In this document: piece by piece, positions 52,919 through 61,087 of the stretch
Position numbering within the stretch: the stretch's first letter is position 1
Layout of the letters: each line of letters begins with the position of its first letter
Origin: Marinifilum sp. D737
GTDB lineage: Bacteria; Bacteroidota; Bacteroidia; Bacteroidales; Marinifilaceae
Length of the DNA: 64,000 nt
Assembly: GCF_026672275.1 (NCBI RefSeq)
Contig: NZ_JANQCD010000020.1
Coordinates: 1-64,000 of the forward strand
Direction of reading: 5' to 3'
The notes under the pieces: generated by a model
The model's input: only the letters and a program-made list of their open reading frames with translations
The model's database searches: none
What the model was told of the DNA's origin: nothing
Position numbers and translations under genes: made by a program

Positions 52919-53296
52919 TTATAGTATAACTCTTTTTATTCCGTCTTTTAAATGTTTTTCATTGAAATTAACTAGTAAGCCAAGTTTACATTCTGCTAAT
53001 TTCAGATAAGTTAAAATCTGTGCCAAATGAATATCTTTCATTTTTTCCACTGACTTTAACTCCACAATAATTTCATTGTTTACCAACAAATCAATACGAT
53101 AGCCGACATCAAGTTCCACATTCTTATAGATAACAGGAACAGCTAATTGTTGTTTAACATCGAGACCTTCTTCTTTTAATTCATATAATAAACAAGCCTC
53201 GTATGCTGATTCTAATAAGCCAGGTCCTAATTCCGTATGCACTCTATAACAACAATCTAATATCTTTTTAAATATTTGCTCTCTATCCATAATCAT
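52919..53296 (-). CDS. GxxExxY protein
   Basis: The 125-residue protein is named for its motif, here GLLESAY near residue 27, in GPGLLESAYEACLLYEL. RIDLLVNNEIIVELKSVEKM carries the D...E-x-K arrangement of PD-(D/E)xK nuclease folds, so a nuclease-like activity is possible but unproven for the family. It sits within the redox cluster between a propeller gene and the NosR-like gene, bordered on both sides by CACAAAG/CTTTGTG repeats, and is followed upstream by a decayed copy of itself. It is thus a likely insertion, unrelated to the cluster's function. Confidence 0.88.
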   Translation of the reverse strand: MIMDREQIFKKILDCCYRVHTELGPGLLESAYEACLLYELKEEGLDVKQQLAVPVIYKNVELDVGYRIDLLVNNEIIVELKSVEKMKDIHLAQILTYLKLAECKLGLLVNFNEKHLKDGIKRVIL

Positions 53297-53327
53297 GAAC
53301 TTTGTGTTCCTTTGTGATTATTTACTT

Positions 53328-53374
53328 TACCACAAAGGCTGCTCAAAGTACTTCACAAAGTTCCACGAAGGAAA
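53328..53374. repeat. CACAAAG-type repeat, copy B
   Basis: Begins TACCACAAAGGCTGCTC. Offset from copy A is 457 bp, the length of one whole unit. It borders the decayed second unit. Confidence 0.75.
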
Positions 53375-53404
53375 ATGTTATACTCTGAGTACGATGATTA
53401 ATAT

Positions 53405-53510
53405 TATAGTTTACTCTTTTTATTCCACCTTTATTTAAATGTTGTTCATTGATATTTAGAAACAAACCTAATACTCATTTAAGTATTTTCTCTTTAAGCA
53501 CACATCATGA
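53405..53510 (-). pseudogene. Decayed, internally deleted GxxExxY gene copy
   Basis: The left part (TTTACTCTTTTTATTCC, then AAATGTTGTTCATTGAT) matches the 3' end of the intact gene at 52919. The right part (TTTAAGTATTTTCTCT and ATCATGAACTTTGTG) matches its 5' end and leader. The middle, most of the coding region, is missing. It is followed by CTTTGTG/CTTCGTG words up to about 53565. Confidence 0.7.
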
Positions 53511-53561
53511 ACTTTGTGCTCCTTTGTGTCACTTCGTGAAAACCTTCGTTACCCTTCGTGG

Positions 53562-54824
53562 TTAAACCTTCTCCACGGGACAATATTTTAAACATCTGGC
53601 ACAGCTCACACACTCTCCTTTATCTGGCTCATAATCTTCTCTATAACGATATCTGGTTAATCCTGCCAATGACAAGCCAAATACCAAACCAATAAAGGCA
53701 CCTAGTATCCACGATCCATAATAAAACTGCTTTAATATAGCTGCTGATTCCAGATATAGTTCCTCCTTGGTTTTGCCAGAGGTTCTGAATCCTTCAATCT
53801 CCAAACTTTCCTTCATAGTATTTGAATCGAAATGAAGCAATTCATTGGCCAAACGTACTTTCGAATTCACCATAGCCAAATTTTCGTGGAAATTAGAAAC
53901 CACCCAAGCTCCAATTATCATTAAGGCTGGAATAATCATTCCCAAAAGAATGAAACGTCTCGTTGCAGATCTTTTATCCTCCATTTGTTTGACTTCAACA
54001 GGCTTATTGATGGCATCCAACGGACATGAATTCTCGCATAATTTACACTGAATACAACTTGCCGGAGTAATGCTTAAATGATTTTTGGAAACTCTGCTCA
54101 CCAAGTTCAGAATCACACCGTAAGGACATAAAAATCGACAGTAAGGACGTGCAATAAAAACACTAATCAGCAGAAATGCAGCTCCAATGGCAAACATGAA
54201 AAAAGTTGCGTTGAACCTGAATATTCCAACAAAAGGATCGTATCTACAGATAATAAAATCGGTTCCCGTTGCTGCATAAAGAATGGCTAAACCAAGATAA
54301 ATCCATGGAATCAATCCCAGAACTTTCTGCAACCATTTCTTCAAATTCACCGGTCTTAACAGAAAAACATCCTGTACCGCCCCCAAAGGGCAAACTCCTG
54401 CACAAAAGGTTCTTCCGAAAAACAGTGTATAAACCAATGGAATCACGAAAAATGCTAATGCCGAAAGTGGAATGTGGTATCCCGGATTGAATAAAGCCAA
54501 TACCACATTTTGAACCGATCCTACAGAACATACACATCCCTCTCTAAGGAATCCAAAATATACAATGGAAAATAGCGAAGTAATTACAACGCCTGTACGC
54601 GAACGTTTTTTATGAATGAACCAGGTAATCAAGCTTAAAGCTGCAATTAAAAGCAATACATCCACCAATGCGAATATTCCATCTCGAGGTTCTGGCATGG
54701 AAGCTACTGGTTGTGTGTAGCCAGATTCAAATTCTGGTCTTGGAAATCGTTGAGTTTGCGCAAAAGCTGCAAAATCGATGATCAATAGTACTAACAGAGA
54801 GAATAAGGAAAAGATTTTCTTCAT
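53562..54824 (-). CDS. NosR/NapH-like membrane [4Fe-4S] protein
   Basis: The 420-residue protein has an N-terminal signal-like helix followed by about five more membrane helices. Two membrane-associated C-x3-CP motifs, TFCAGVCPLGAVQD and PYCRFLCPYGVI, are typical of NapH/NosR/CcoG-type redox proteins. Ferredoxin-like motifs CIQCKLCENSCP and a C-terminal CVSCARCLKYCP add [4Fe-4S] clusters; the last helix lies before the C-terminal cluster. Proteins of this type pass electrons between the quinone pool or cytosol and periplasmic enzymes. The Tat-signal Fe-S protein gene is 3 bp upstream, the usual NapG/NapH or NosR-like pairing. No nitrate, nitrous oxide or similar reductase is encoded nearby, so the terminal acceptor is unknown. 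Confidence 0.87.
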   Translation of the reverse strand: MKKIFSLFSLLVLLIIDFAAFAQTQRFPRPEFESGYTQPVASMPEPRDGIFALVDVLLLIAALSLITWFIHKKRSRTGVVITSLFSIVYFGFLREGCVCSVGSVQNVVLALFNPGYHIPLSALAFFVIPLVYTLFFGRTFCAGVCPLGAVQDVFLLRPVNLKKWLQKVLGLIPWIYLGLAILYAATGTDFIICRYDPFVGIFRFNATFFMFAIGAAFLLISVFIARPYCRFLCPYGVILNLVSRVSKNHLSITPASCIQCKLCENSCPLDAINKPVEVKQMEDKRSATRRFILLGMIIPALMIIGAWVVSNFHENLAMVNSKVRLANELLHFDSNTMKESLEIEGFRTSGKTKEELYLESAAILKQFYYGSWILGAFIGLVFGLSLAGLTRYRYREDYEPDKGECVSCARCLKYCPVEKV

Positions 54825-54827
54825 TTC

Positions 54828-55388
54828 TTAAATCTTTTTATTGGTTTTGAAGCCGGCAAACTGGTAAGCTTCTTCAATAGGAACTCGTTTAAATGCATCA
54901 GATGGACAATCGCGTGCAATGGCGCATTCGTTGCAATTCACACATAAATCGTGACTAACCTGTAATTGTAATGAACCATTTCCGAAGGCACCACAACCTT
55001 TTACACATTTGCCACAACCAATGCACAACTCATCAATGATCTCATATTTAAAATAAGGATCTTCTACATAAGTACGTTTGATGGCTCCTGTTGGACAAAG
55101 CATATTTTCTGCTCCTGTAGATAGGTTCTTTACATTCGGTCGAAAATATCCACCACACAAATCACAATAGCCACACATGTCGTAAACATGAATGCATTTT
55201 ACCGCCGATGGTGTTACAACACAACTTGTTGCACAACGTCCACATTGTGTACATTTGGTTGGATCAAGTTGCCAAAGGTAATCACCTTTTACACTTTTGT
55301 TCGCCAGAACTCCTGCTACTCCCACAATGCTTGCTCCCGCCGCAAAACGAAAGCATGTATTTATAAATTCTCTTCTGTCTTTTTTCAT
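54828..55388 (-). CDS. Tat-exported polyferredoxin, NapG-like
   Basis: The 186-residue protein starts with a twin-arginine signal (DRREFINTCFRFAAGASIVG). About sixteen cysteines follow in ferredoxin-like groups: CTQCGRCATSC, CGYCDLCGG, CIGCGKCVKGC and CVNCNECAIARDCP, enough for up to four [4Fe-4S] clusters. It would fold in the cytoplasm and be exported to the periplasm to exchange electrons with the NosR-like protein encoded 3 bp downstream. NapG and related periplasmic polyferredoxins are the nearest known type. Confidence 0.9.
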   Translation of the reverse strand: MKKDRREFINTCFRFAAGASIVGVAGVLANKSVKGDYLWQLDPTKCTQCGRCATSCVVTPSAVKCIHVYDMCGYCDLCGGYFRPNVKNLSTGAENMLCPTGAIKRTYVEDPYFKYEIIDELCIGCGKCVKGCGAFGNGSLQLQVSHDLCVNCNECAIARDCPSDAFKRVPIEEAYQFAGFKTNKKI

Positions 55389-55407
55389 GCCTACTAGTAA
55401 TTAGCAA

Positions 55408-55632
55408 CTAGTTTTTAGAAGCTTGTTGATCTCTTTTGAATTTTAAGCCTTCTGTTTTTTTACAAGTTTTTAACTGCTTACAATCCTGACATGGAGTGGT
55501 AAACTCACAAGTCTCTTTCGTTGTATAGTTTCTATAAACAAATACCCCGCTAATTGCTGCCAATCCTGCAATTATTAATCCTCTCAACCCACTTCTTAAA
55601 AAATCTCTTCTTTCCATTCTATTTTGCTTCAA
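55408..55632 (-). CDS. Small Tat-signal four-cysteine protein
   Basis: The 74-residue protein has a twin-arginine segment ERRDFLRSGLRGLI and a hydrophobic helix up to about residue 34. The short mature part has four Cys in C-x5-C-x2-C-x5-C spacing (CEFTTPCQDCKQLKTC). It lies between the NHL-like propeller gene, which it overlaps by 14 bp at the first Met, and the Tat polyferredoxin gene 19 bp on. A Met at residue 6 (start 55617) would remove the overlap. It may be a small cluster-bearing membrane-tethered electron carrier or an assembly partner. No family was recognised. Confidence 0.75.
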   Translation of the reverse strand: MKQNRMERRDFLRSGLRGLIIAGLAAISGVFVYRNYTTKETCEFTTPCQDCKQLKTCKKTEGLKFKRDQQASKN

Positions 55633-56581
55633 AAATTCTGATTAATCTTCTTACTGGATCCAAAACCAAAATCCTATCTTCTGAATCTACAGCCAAATCA
55701 ATACCAACCGTTCCTGGTTCAAACAAATCCGGAGCAGCCACTACCGATTTAAAATCTCCTGAAGGGAGATGTATTTTTACTCTTTCCAATCCTTTTTCTG
55801 CGGTCACAAAAGAACCATCAGATAAGATGGCAATATTCGACGGATTGCAACATCCACTAAAGCCCTCCACACTCATCGAGGTTCTGTTCCAACTTGATAT
55901 TTGTTCTCCTTTAAAGTTGTATGCCTCAAAAGCATGTCGGCCTGGATTTACCGCCCATAATTCACCTTGTCTACCAATCAGCAAATCAAAATATGGACTA
56001 GGAATTACAAAACCTTTTATTCCTTCTGCCTGATTTTCTTCACCAATGTCCTTTATTTTAATTCCATCAATACTGTAATGATGAATGATTTTCTGACCAG
56101 CATCGGCGATAAAAACATTGGTATCCTCAACGGCAATTGAAGTAATGTAAGTTCGATCTCCTTTTACAACAAAGCTGTTTCTTAAACTCCCATTGGGTTT
56201 TCTGATATCGATACGATTACTCATTCCTACCAGAATATTACCATTCTCCATTACTGTGATACAAGATGCTGCCTGTCTTAATTTCAAACTGTTAATTTGC
56301 TTGCCCTCTGAGTTGAGTACAAGTACATTTTTGTCTGTTCCTACATAGATATTATCATCCTGATCTACTGCAATGGCATGAATCTCTCCTGCATCAATTT
56401 TGATTTGCTTGCTCTCTTTATGACTGATTTTTGATGCATCTACGTGACGTAAAGAATTCAAATCATACTCATAAACATTCTCCTGGCTCACATTCCCTGT
56501 TTTAAACAGATCTTTTGCCATGAATGCTATCAATACGATTAGCAAAACAACAGACAACCATAAAATCAATTTATTCTTCAT
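55619..56581 (-). CDS. NHL-like beta-propeller with N-terminal membrane anchor
   Basis: The 320-residue protein has an N-terminal anchor (LILWLSVVLLIVLIAFMA) and a propeller of NHL/SMP-30 type with repeats such as IHAIAVDQDDNIYVGTDKNV, ITSIAVEDTNVFIADAG, and IDLAVDSEDRILVLDPVRRL. There is a GCCNPSNIAILSDG element in the fourth repeat. NHL propellers mainly bind proteins, nucleic acids or cofactors. The location between the membrane PQQ propeller and the Tat proteins suggests a periplasmic partner of the electron-transfer module. Confidence 0.82.
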   Translation of the reverse strand: MKNKLILWLSVVLLIVLIAFMAKDLFKTGNVSQENVYEYDLNSLRHVDASKISHKESKQIKIDAGEIHAIAVDQDDNIYVGTDKNVLVLNSEGKQINSLKLRQAASCITVMENGNILVGMSNRIDIRKPNGSLRNSFVVKGDRTYITSIAVEDTNVFIADAGQKIIHHYSIDGIKIKDIGEENQAEGIKGFVIPSPYFDLLIGRQGELWAVNPGRHAFEAYNFKGEQISSWNRTSMSVEGFSGCCNPSNIAILSDGSFVTAEKGLERVKIHLPSGDFKSVVAAPDLFEPGTVGIDLAVDSEDRILVLDPVRRLIRIFEAK

Positions 56582-56680
56582 TTTTATAAGCTTTTAGTTA
56601 TTAGCTTTAGGCTTTTAGCTTATTCAAAATTTGATTCCCTTAACTAAAGAGGGATGTTTATAAAATTCAGATTACAAACT

Positions 56681-58108
56681 TTAATTCCTTCTCACATCAA
56701 TACACACCATATGTTTGTCATCTCTCATTAGCAAACGTCCATCAACAACAACCAAAGGTCCCCAAGCATCGTGTCCATCCATAATTTTGGCTTTATCCAA
56801 AAACTGGAAACTCTTTGATGTAGCCTTGGCAATACTTATGGTTCCATCATCTTTAAGGATAAAGAATTTACCATCAGCAACTACATATGGTCCCAAACCA
56901 AATCGATGTGCCGAACCACTATCCCAAAGTATCTTTTGACTATCATTTGGATCAACACAAACAAAGCGATTTCTCAATCCTCCGGCATCCTTAGGAAGAA
57001 TACTAAACATGTGTCCATCGTATAAAATAGGTGTTTGCTGTTCAGATGCGATTCCATCTTTAGGCTTGAATTTTTGTAAGGTTTCAACCGAATATTTATT
57101 ACCTGATTTTTTTACCTGCAACAAAATTCCTCCTGCACCATATCCTGCTGTCATGTATACTTTGCCATTGCCAAAAACAATTGGCGAAGGAGCCACAACC
57201 GAAGGAGCAAAATCCTTTGTTTTCCATAAGATTTCTCCCAGGTCATCACCTTCTGCTGAAACACCAACAATACCACCTACTGCGGCATATACCCACATTT
57301 TTTTACCATTCAAATTCATTGGCATAACAGATGAATGTGACATCTTCCACCCATCAGGATTTGGGGTTTCCCAAACTACTTTTCCCGTAGCACAATCCAC
57401 ACCCATTAGTAAAGATGATCCTCCTGGAGCAATAATGGCAATATTGTCGACGATAATCGGACACTGACCGGTATACCAAAAAGGTATTTCAGACATGTAA
57501 TCCTTAACCAAATCAATTCCCCATAAGAAATCTCCCGTATTTGGATCGGTACACATCACGTGACATCGAGGTCCAATCGTAATTAAATACTTATCGTTGA
57601 TGGCTGGAACAGTTCTGGATATACCATGATTTCGTTTGATACGTACTCGATACCATCTTCTCCACAACTCTTCGCCCGTTTCCAATGAAAAGCATCTTAA
57701 AGCATCAGCTTTTTTCACCTCATCGTAATCCAGCACATATACTTTCCCATTGTAAACCACAGGAGCAGCATGACCTTCACCCAATTCTACCTGCCAATCA
57801 ATTTTAGGTCCGTTTCCCCATGAATTAATCAATTTTGTTTGGTCTGCTGAAATATTATCTGAATTGGCTCCGCGAAACTGAATCCATTTGCCTTTCAAGT
57901 TTGTAGATAACTTTTTAAAGAAATCAAATCCTTCTCCAATCTTAACCTTTCCTCCACTGGATTCACTTTCCTTCGGACGATTGTCCATTCCCGGAATACT
58001 TGCATGAATATCTTTAACCGGATTGTATAACAACCAGTACACAAACAATGCCGTTGCTACAACAACAGCCAAGAGAATTAATCCTTTTTCGCTTCTTTTC
58101 GACAGCAT
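56681..58108 (-). CDS. Membrane-anchored PQQ-like beta-propeller (paralogue 4)
   Basis: The 475-residue protein has one N-terminal helix (GLILLAVVVATALFVYWLLY) and a periplasmic propeller. It contains WIQFRGANSDNISADQTKL at its start and blade motifs LETGEELWRRWYRV, PNTGDFLWGID and CATGKVVWETP. A Cys is present near several blades (PRCHVMCTDP, GVDCATG, FVCVDP), more than in the other paralogues, which could mean metal or disulfide. The family has no assigned activity. It is followed by the NHL-like gene after 99 bp containing AGCTTTTAG-type repeat debris. Confidence 0.87.
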   Translation of the reverse strand: MLSKRSEKGLILLAVVVATALFVYWLLYNPVKDIHASIPGMDNRPKESESSGGKVKIGEGFDFFKKLSTNLKGKWIQFRGANSDNISADQTKLINSWGNGPKIDWQVELGEGHAAPVVYNGKVYVLDYDEVKKADALRCFSLETGEELWRRWYRVRIKRNHGISRTVPAINDKYLITIGPRCHVMCTDPNTGDFLWGIDLVKDYMSEIPFWYTGQCPIIVDNIAIIAPGGSSLLMGVDCATGKVVWETPNPDGWKMSHSSVMPMNLNGKKMWVYAAVGGIVGVSAEGDDLGEILWKTKDFAPSVVAPSPIVFGNGKVYMTAGYGAGGILLQVKKSGNKYSVETLQKFKPKDGIASEQQTPILYDGHMFSILPKDAGGLRNRFVCVDPNDSQKILWDSGSAHRFGLGPYVVADGKFFILKDDGTISIAKATSKSFQFLDKAKIMDGHDAWGPLVVVDGRLLMRDDKHMVCIDVRRN

Positions 58109-58166
58109 ATACTTATTCGTAAGAAACCTGTTGGGTTTTTAAATCCCAACAGGTTTAACATTTACA

Positions 58167-59414
58167 TTATTCTTTTATTGAATAGGCCATTAATGCATTT
58201 TCATGACGCACATACATCACCCCATCCTTTATTACCAGATGAGACCAGTGAGGTCCTTTCCCATATGGCACTTTAAATTCACTGATTACTTTGAATTCTT
58301 TAGGATCAGCTTTCACCAAAGCAATATTTCCACCTTTTTCATCGTAGCAGTACAGCATGCCTTCTGCCGAAATAATAGAGCCTTTGGTTTGCCATTTGGT
58401 TTCATACATTTTTTCTCCCGTATTCCAATCCAAACAACACCAGTTTCCCATTCTATTATTCACCCAGTTTGCACCATAAATGTATCCATCTACCAATACG
58501 GCTCCACCATGATGCACATCAAGCAAAGAATCCACATAGGCCAATTCAACCCCTGATGCATCTTCGTTCAGGTTCAGCATTACCGATTTGTGGTCATATC
58601 CATTGGTCACATATATCTTACCATCCTTGTACAAAGGGGTATTGGTATTGATATTTGCTTTCCATTTTCCTCCAGCGTATGCTCCGTAGTCAAATTTCCA
58701 TTCTATTTTTCCATTATCCGGATTTACACCAAACACATTCTTTTCAATCACCGTAACAATCTGATTCTTGCCATTTCGATTAATCATTAATGGCGATACA
58801 TATCCGGGCTTGTCATTCAAACTTTCCGATTGCCAAATGGTTTCTCCCGTCATCTTATCCAAAGCAACCATGGTGGTTTCATCTCCACAAGGAGTATAAT
58901 AAACCATATTTTTATAAAGAAGAATCGATTCAGAAATTCCCCAAGTACCAAAAGTTCCACCAAATTTTTCGCTGGCATTCACTTTCCAGTTGATTTCTCC
59001 ACTTAAGGCATTTACACAAGCAACATCACCCTTTCCACTTGAAAGGTATATTCTATCATCTTCAATGGTTGGTGTAGCACGACTATCTATAAATGAAGCA
59101 TCCCATCCTTTACCATAAGGTGTTTGCCACTTTTTATTACCATCCATATCAAAAGCCAAAAGATAATCTGTAGAATCAATTAAGCCTGTCAGGTAAATGG
59201 TGTTGTGAGCAATGGCAACCGAAGAATATCCTACAGGAATACTATCCTTGTGCCATAACATTTTTGGTCCTTCGGCAGGCCATTTATTCAATAGTCCTGT
59301 TTCGTTGTATACTCCTGTTCTGTTTGGGCCTCTCCATTCTGTAAACACTCTTTCTTGTTTACATTGAGTTAAGGCAAAACAAGCAATAAGAGCAAGTCCT
59401 AGTAATCGTCTCAT
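58167..59414 (-). CDS. PQQ-like beta-propeller lipoprotein (paralogue 5)
   Basis: The 415-residue protein has a lipoprotein signal (LGLALIACFALTQC, Cys18). It shares EWRGPNRTGVYNETGLLNKW with the propellers at 43616 and 59446. Blades end with MDGNKKWQTP, ALSGEINWKV, KMTGETIWQS, PDNGKIEWKF and WNTGEKMYET. A conserved final motif VMYVRHENALMAYSI has a counterpart in both paralogues (LYIRHGDALMAYDI, LYVRHGSSLMVYSI). That high similarity points to recent duplication within the cluster. Location is probably the outer membrane or periplasm. It lies 31 bp after the propeller gene at 59446-60657. Confidence 0.88.
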   Translation of the reverse strand: MRRLLGLALIACFALTQCKQERVFTEWRGPNRTGVYNETGLLNKWPAEGPKMLWHKDSIPVGYSSVAIAHNTIYLTGLIDSTDYLLAFDMDGNKKWQTPYGKGWDASFIDSRATPTIEDDRIYLSSGKGDVACVNALSGEINWKVNASEKFGGTFGTWGISESILLYKNMVYYTPCGDETTMVALDKMTGETIWQSESLNDKPGYVSPLMINRNGKNQIVTVIEKNVFGVNPDNGKIEWKFDYGAYAGGKWKANINTNTPLYKDGKIYVTNGYDHKSVMLNLNEDASGVELAYVDSLLDVHHGGAVLVDGYIYGANWVNNRMGNWCCLDWNTGEKMYETKWQTKGSIISAEGMLYCYDEKGGNIALVKADPKEFKVISEFKVPYGKGPHWSHLVIKDGVMYVRHENALMAYSIKE

Positions 59415-59445
59415 AGTTTAATTGGTTATCGTAGTGATATCGTTT

Positions 59446-60657
59446 TTACTTTGCAATTGAATACACCATTAATGAACTTCCATGGCGTACATACAGTTTC
59501 TTGTTGTGAATTACCAAATGCGCCCAATGTTGCTTTTCACCATAAGGAACTCGGAAGGAACTCACCTTATTGAATGATCCATTGCTTACATCAACCAAAG
59601 CAATTTCTCCGCTATCTCCGTAACAGTATAACATCCCGTCAGCATAAATCACATTTCCACGACTCAACATTTTCGCTGAATAAAGAGTCTCTCCGGTTTT
59701 CCAATCCAAACAAAACCATTCGCGGTTTACATGGCCTGATCCGTAAATCTTACCATCCAATAAGATCACACCTCCCATTTGGTTGTCCAGTTTCTCATTT
59801 CTCCACAGTTCTTTCACACTTGAACCATCATCTGCCAATTGCAACATTACACCACCTTTGCCATATCCGCTAAAGCAGTACAACATTCCATCATTGTAAA
59901 CCGGAGTATTTGGATGAATCGAATATCTGTTGGAATGATCAACACTCCATAGCATTTTACCATCTTTTGTGTCAATACCTACAATTGAATTTTGAGTATG
60001 AGTAACCAATAAACTTCTGTTATTCAATTGTATTAAAGCAGGTGAGCAATAGGCAGACTTCTCACCCTTAGCTGCAGATTTCCAGATTAACTTACCATCA
60101 TTTTTATTCAAAGCAATTACACTTGCCTGACTTCCACCAGGTGTACAAAAAAGCTTTTCTCCTTCAACCAACAAGTTTTCAGTTACCCCCCAACGAATAT
60201 TACTTCCTTCATATTCATCTATAATATTCTTCTTCCAAACAAGATCACCATTTTCTGCATTCATGGCAACAAGCTCTCCAAGTCCGCTTAATACATATAA
60301 CATTCCATCCTTAATCATAGGAGTAGTTCTTACACCATCATAAGAATCCATCCATTCTTTGCCATAAATTTGTTTCCAAACTTGTTTTCCTGAATGATCA
60401 AATGCAATCACAAAACCTTCATCACCTTCTGTTCCTCCGGTATAAACATACTTTTCAGTAACAGCAGCAGATGCATGACCATCTCCCAGTTGATCGAAAT
60501 GCCATAGCATATTAGGACCTTCGGCAGGCCATGTTTTTAAAAGATTAGAGTCAGGATATTTACCGTCTCTGTTTTCTCCGCGCCATTGAGCGTTATTCTG
60601 TGCAAAACCAGCAAAACTTGAGATAAGAATTACCAGGGATAAAAAAATACGTAGCAT
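59446..60657 (-). CDS. PQQ-like beta-propeller secreted protein (paralogue 6), first gene of the cluster
   Basis: The 403-residue protein has a Sec signal peptide (LRIFLSLVILISSFAGFAQ) and no lipobox. It belongs to the same subfamily as 43616 and 58167 (AQWRGENRDGKYPDSNLLKT). Blade motifs are DHSGKQVWKQI, AENGDLVWKKN, KNDGKLIWKS, TKDGKMLWSV and WKTGETLYSA. It is the first gene of the co-directional cluster, so the promoter should lie in 60658-61087. That 430-bp AT-rich gap also serves the divergent lipoprotein gene. I saw no clear promoter consensus or operator in it. Confidence 0.88.
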   Translation of the reverse strand: MLRIFLSLVILISSFAGFAQNNAQWRGENRDGKYPDSNLLKTWPAEGPNMLWHFDQLGDGHASAAVTEKYVYTGGTEGDEGFVIAFDHSGKQVWKQIYGKEWMDSYDGVRTTPMIKDGMLYVLSGLGELVAMNAENGDLVWKKNIIDEYEGSNIRWGVTENLLVEGEKLFCTPGGSQASVIALNKNDGKLIWKSAAKGEKSAYCSPALIQLNNRSLLVTHTQNSIVGIDTKDGKMLWSVDHSNRYSIHPNTPVYNDGMLYCFSGYGKGGVMLQLADDGSSVKELWRNEKLDNQMGGVILLDGKIYGSGHVNREWFCLDWKTGETLYSAKMLSRGNVIYADGMLYCYGDSGEIALVDVSNGSFNKVSSFRVPYGEKQHWAHLVIHNKKLYVRHGSSLMVYSIAK

Positions 60658-61087
60658 GCTTGAATCATTTATATAAGTTAAAACACTATAAAGATAATTG
60701 CTATGAGTTTTATTAAAGACAAATTCACCCCTGCACCTTCAAATATGTTTTAGGTCTAAATAAAAATGCAGTTTCACAAGCATTTTTTATACCAAACATG
60801 AAAAACAACTACTACCCACCACTGTAAGCAATCAAACACTATTTAGAATCACTCTAATATTGTCCGATTTCGTTACATCACCGTCCGTTATTGTACTTTT
60901 CAGACTAAAAAGTCCCTTTTAGATTTACAATAACAATTTAAACTCACCTAAAGCAAATAAAAAGCATTATTAACTCGGACTATCTATTTAAAACTGTTTT
61001 AACAAGTTTTTAACTTTCATCCTCCCTCACATTAGCCTCGATCAAAATAAAACTACTATCTTGTATATCAAACTAAGACATAACACC
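60658..61087. promoter_or_regulatory. Divergent intergenic region at the head of the redox cluster
   Basis: 430 bp without a supported gene, between divergent start codons. It must contain the promoters of both units, but no TTG/TAnnTTTG pair with correct spacing was identified on either strand, and no clear inverted repeat stands out. Confidence 0.4.
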
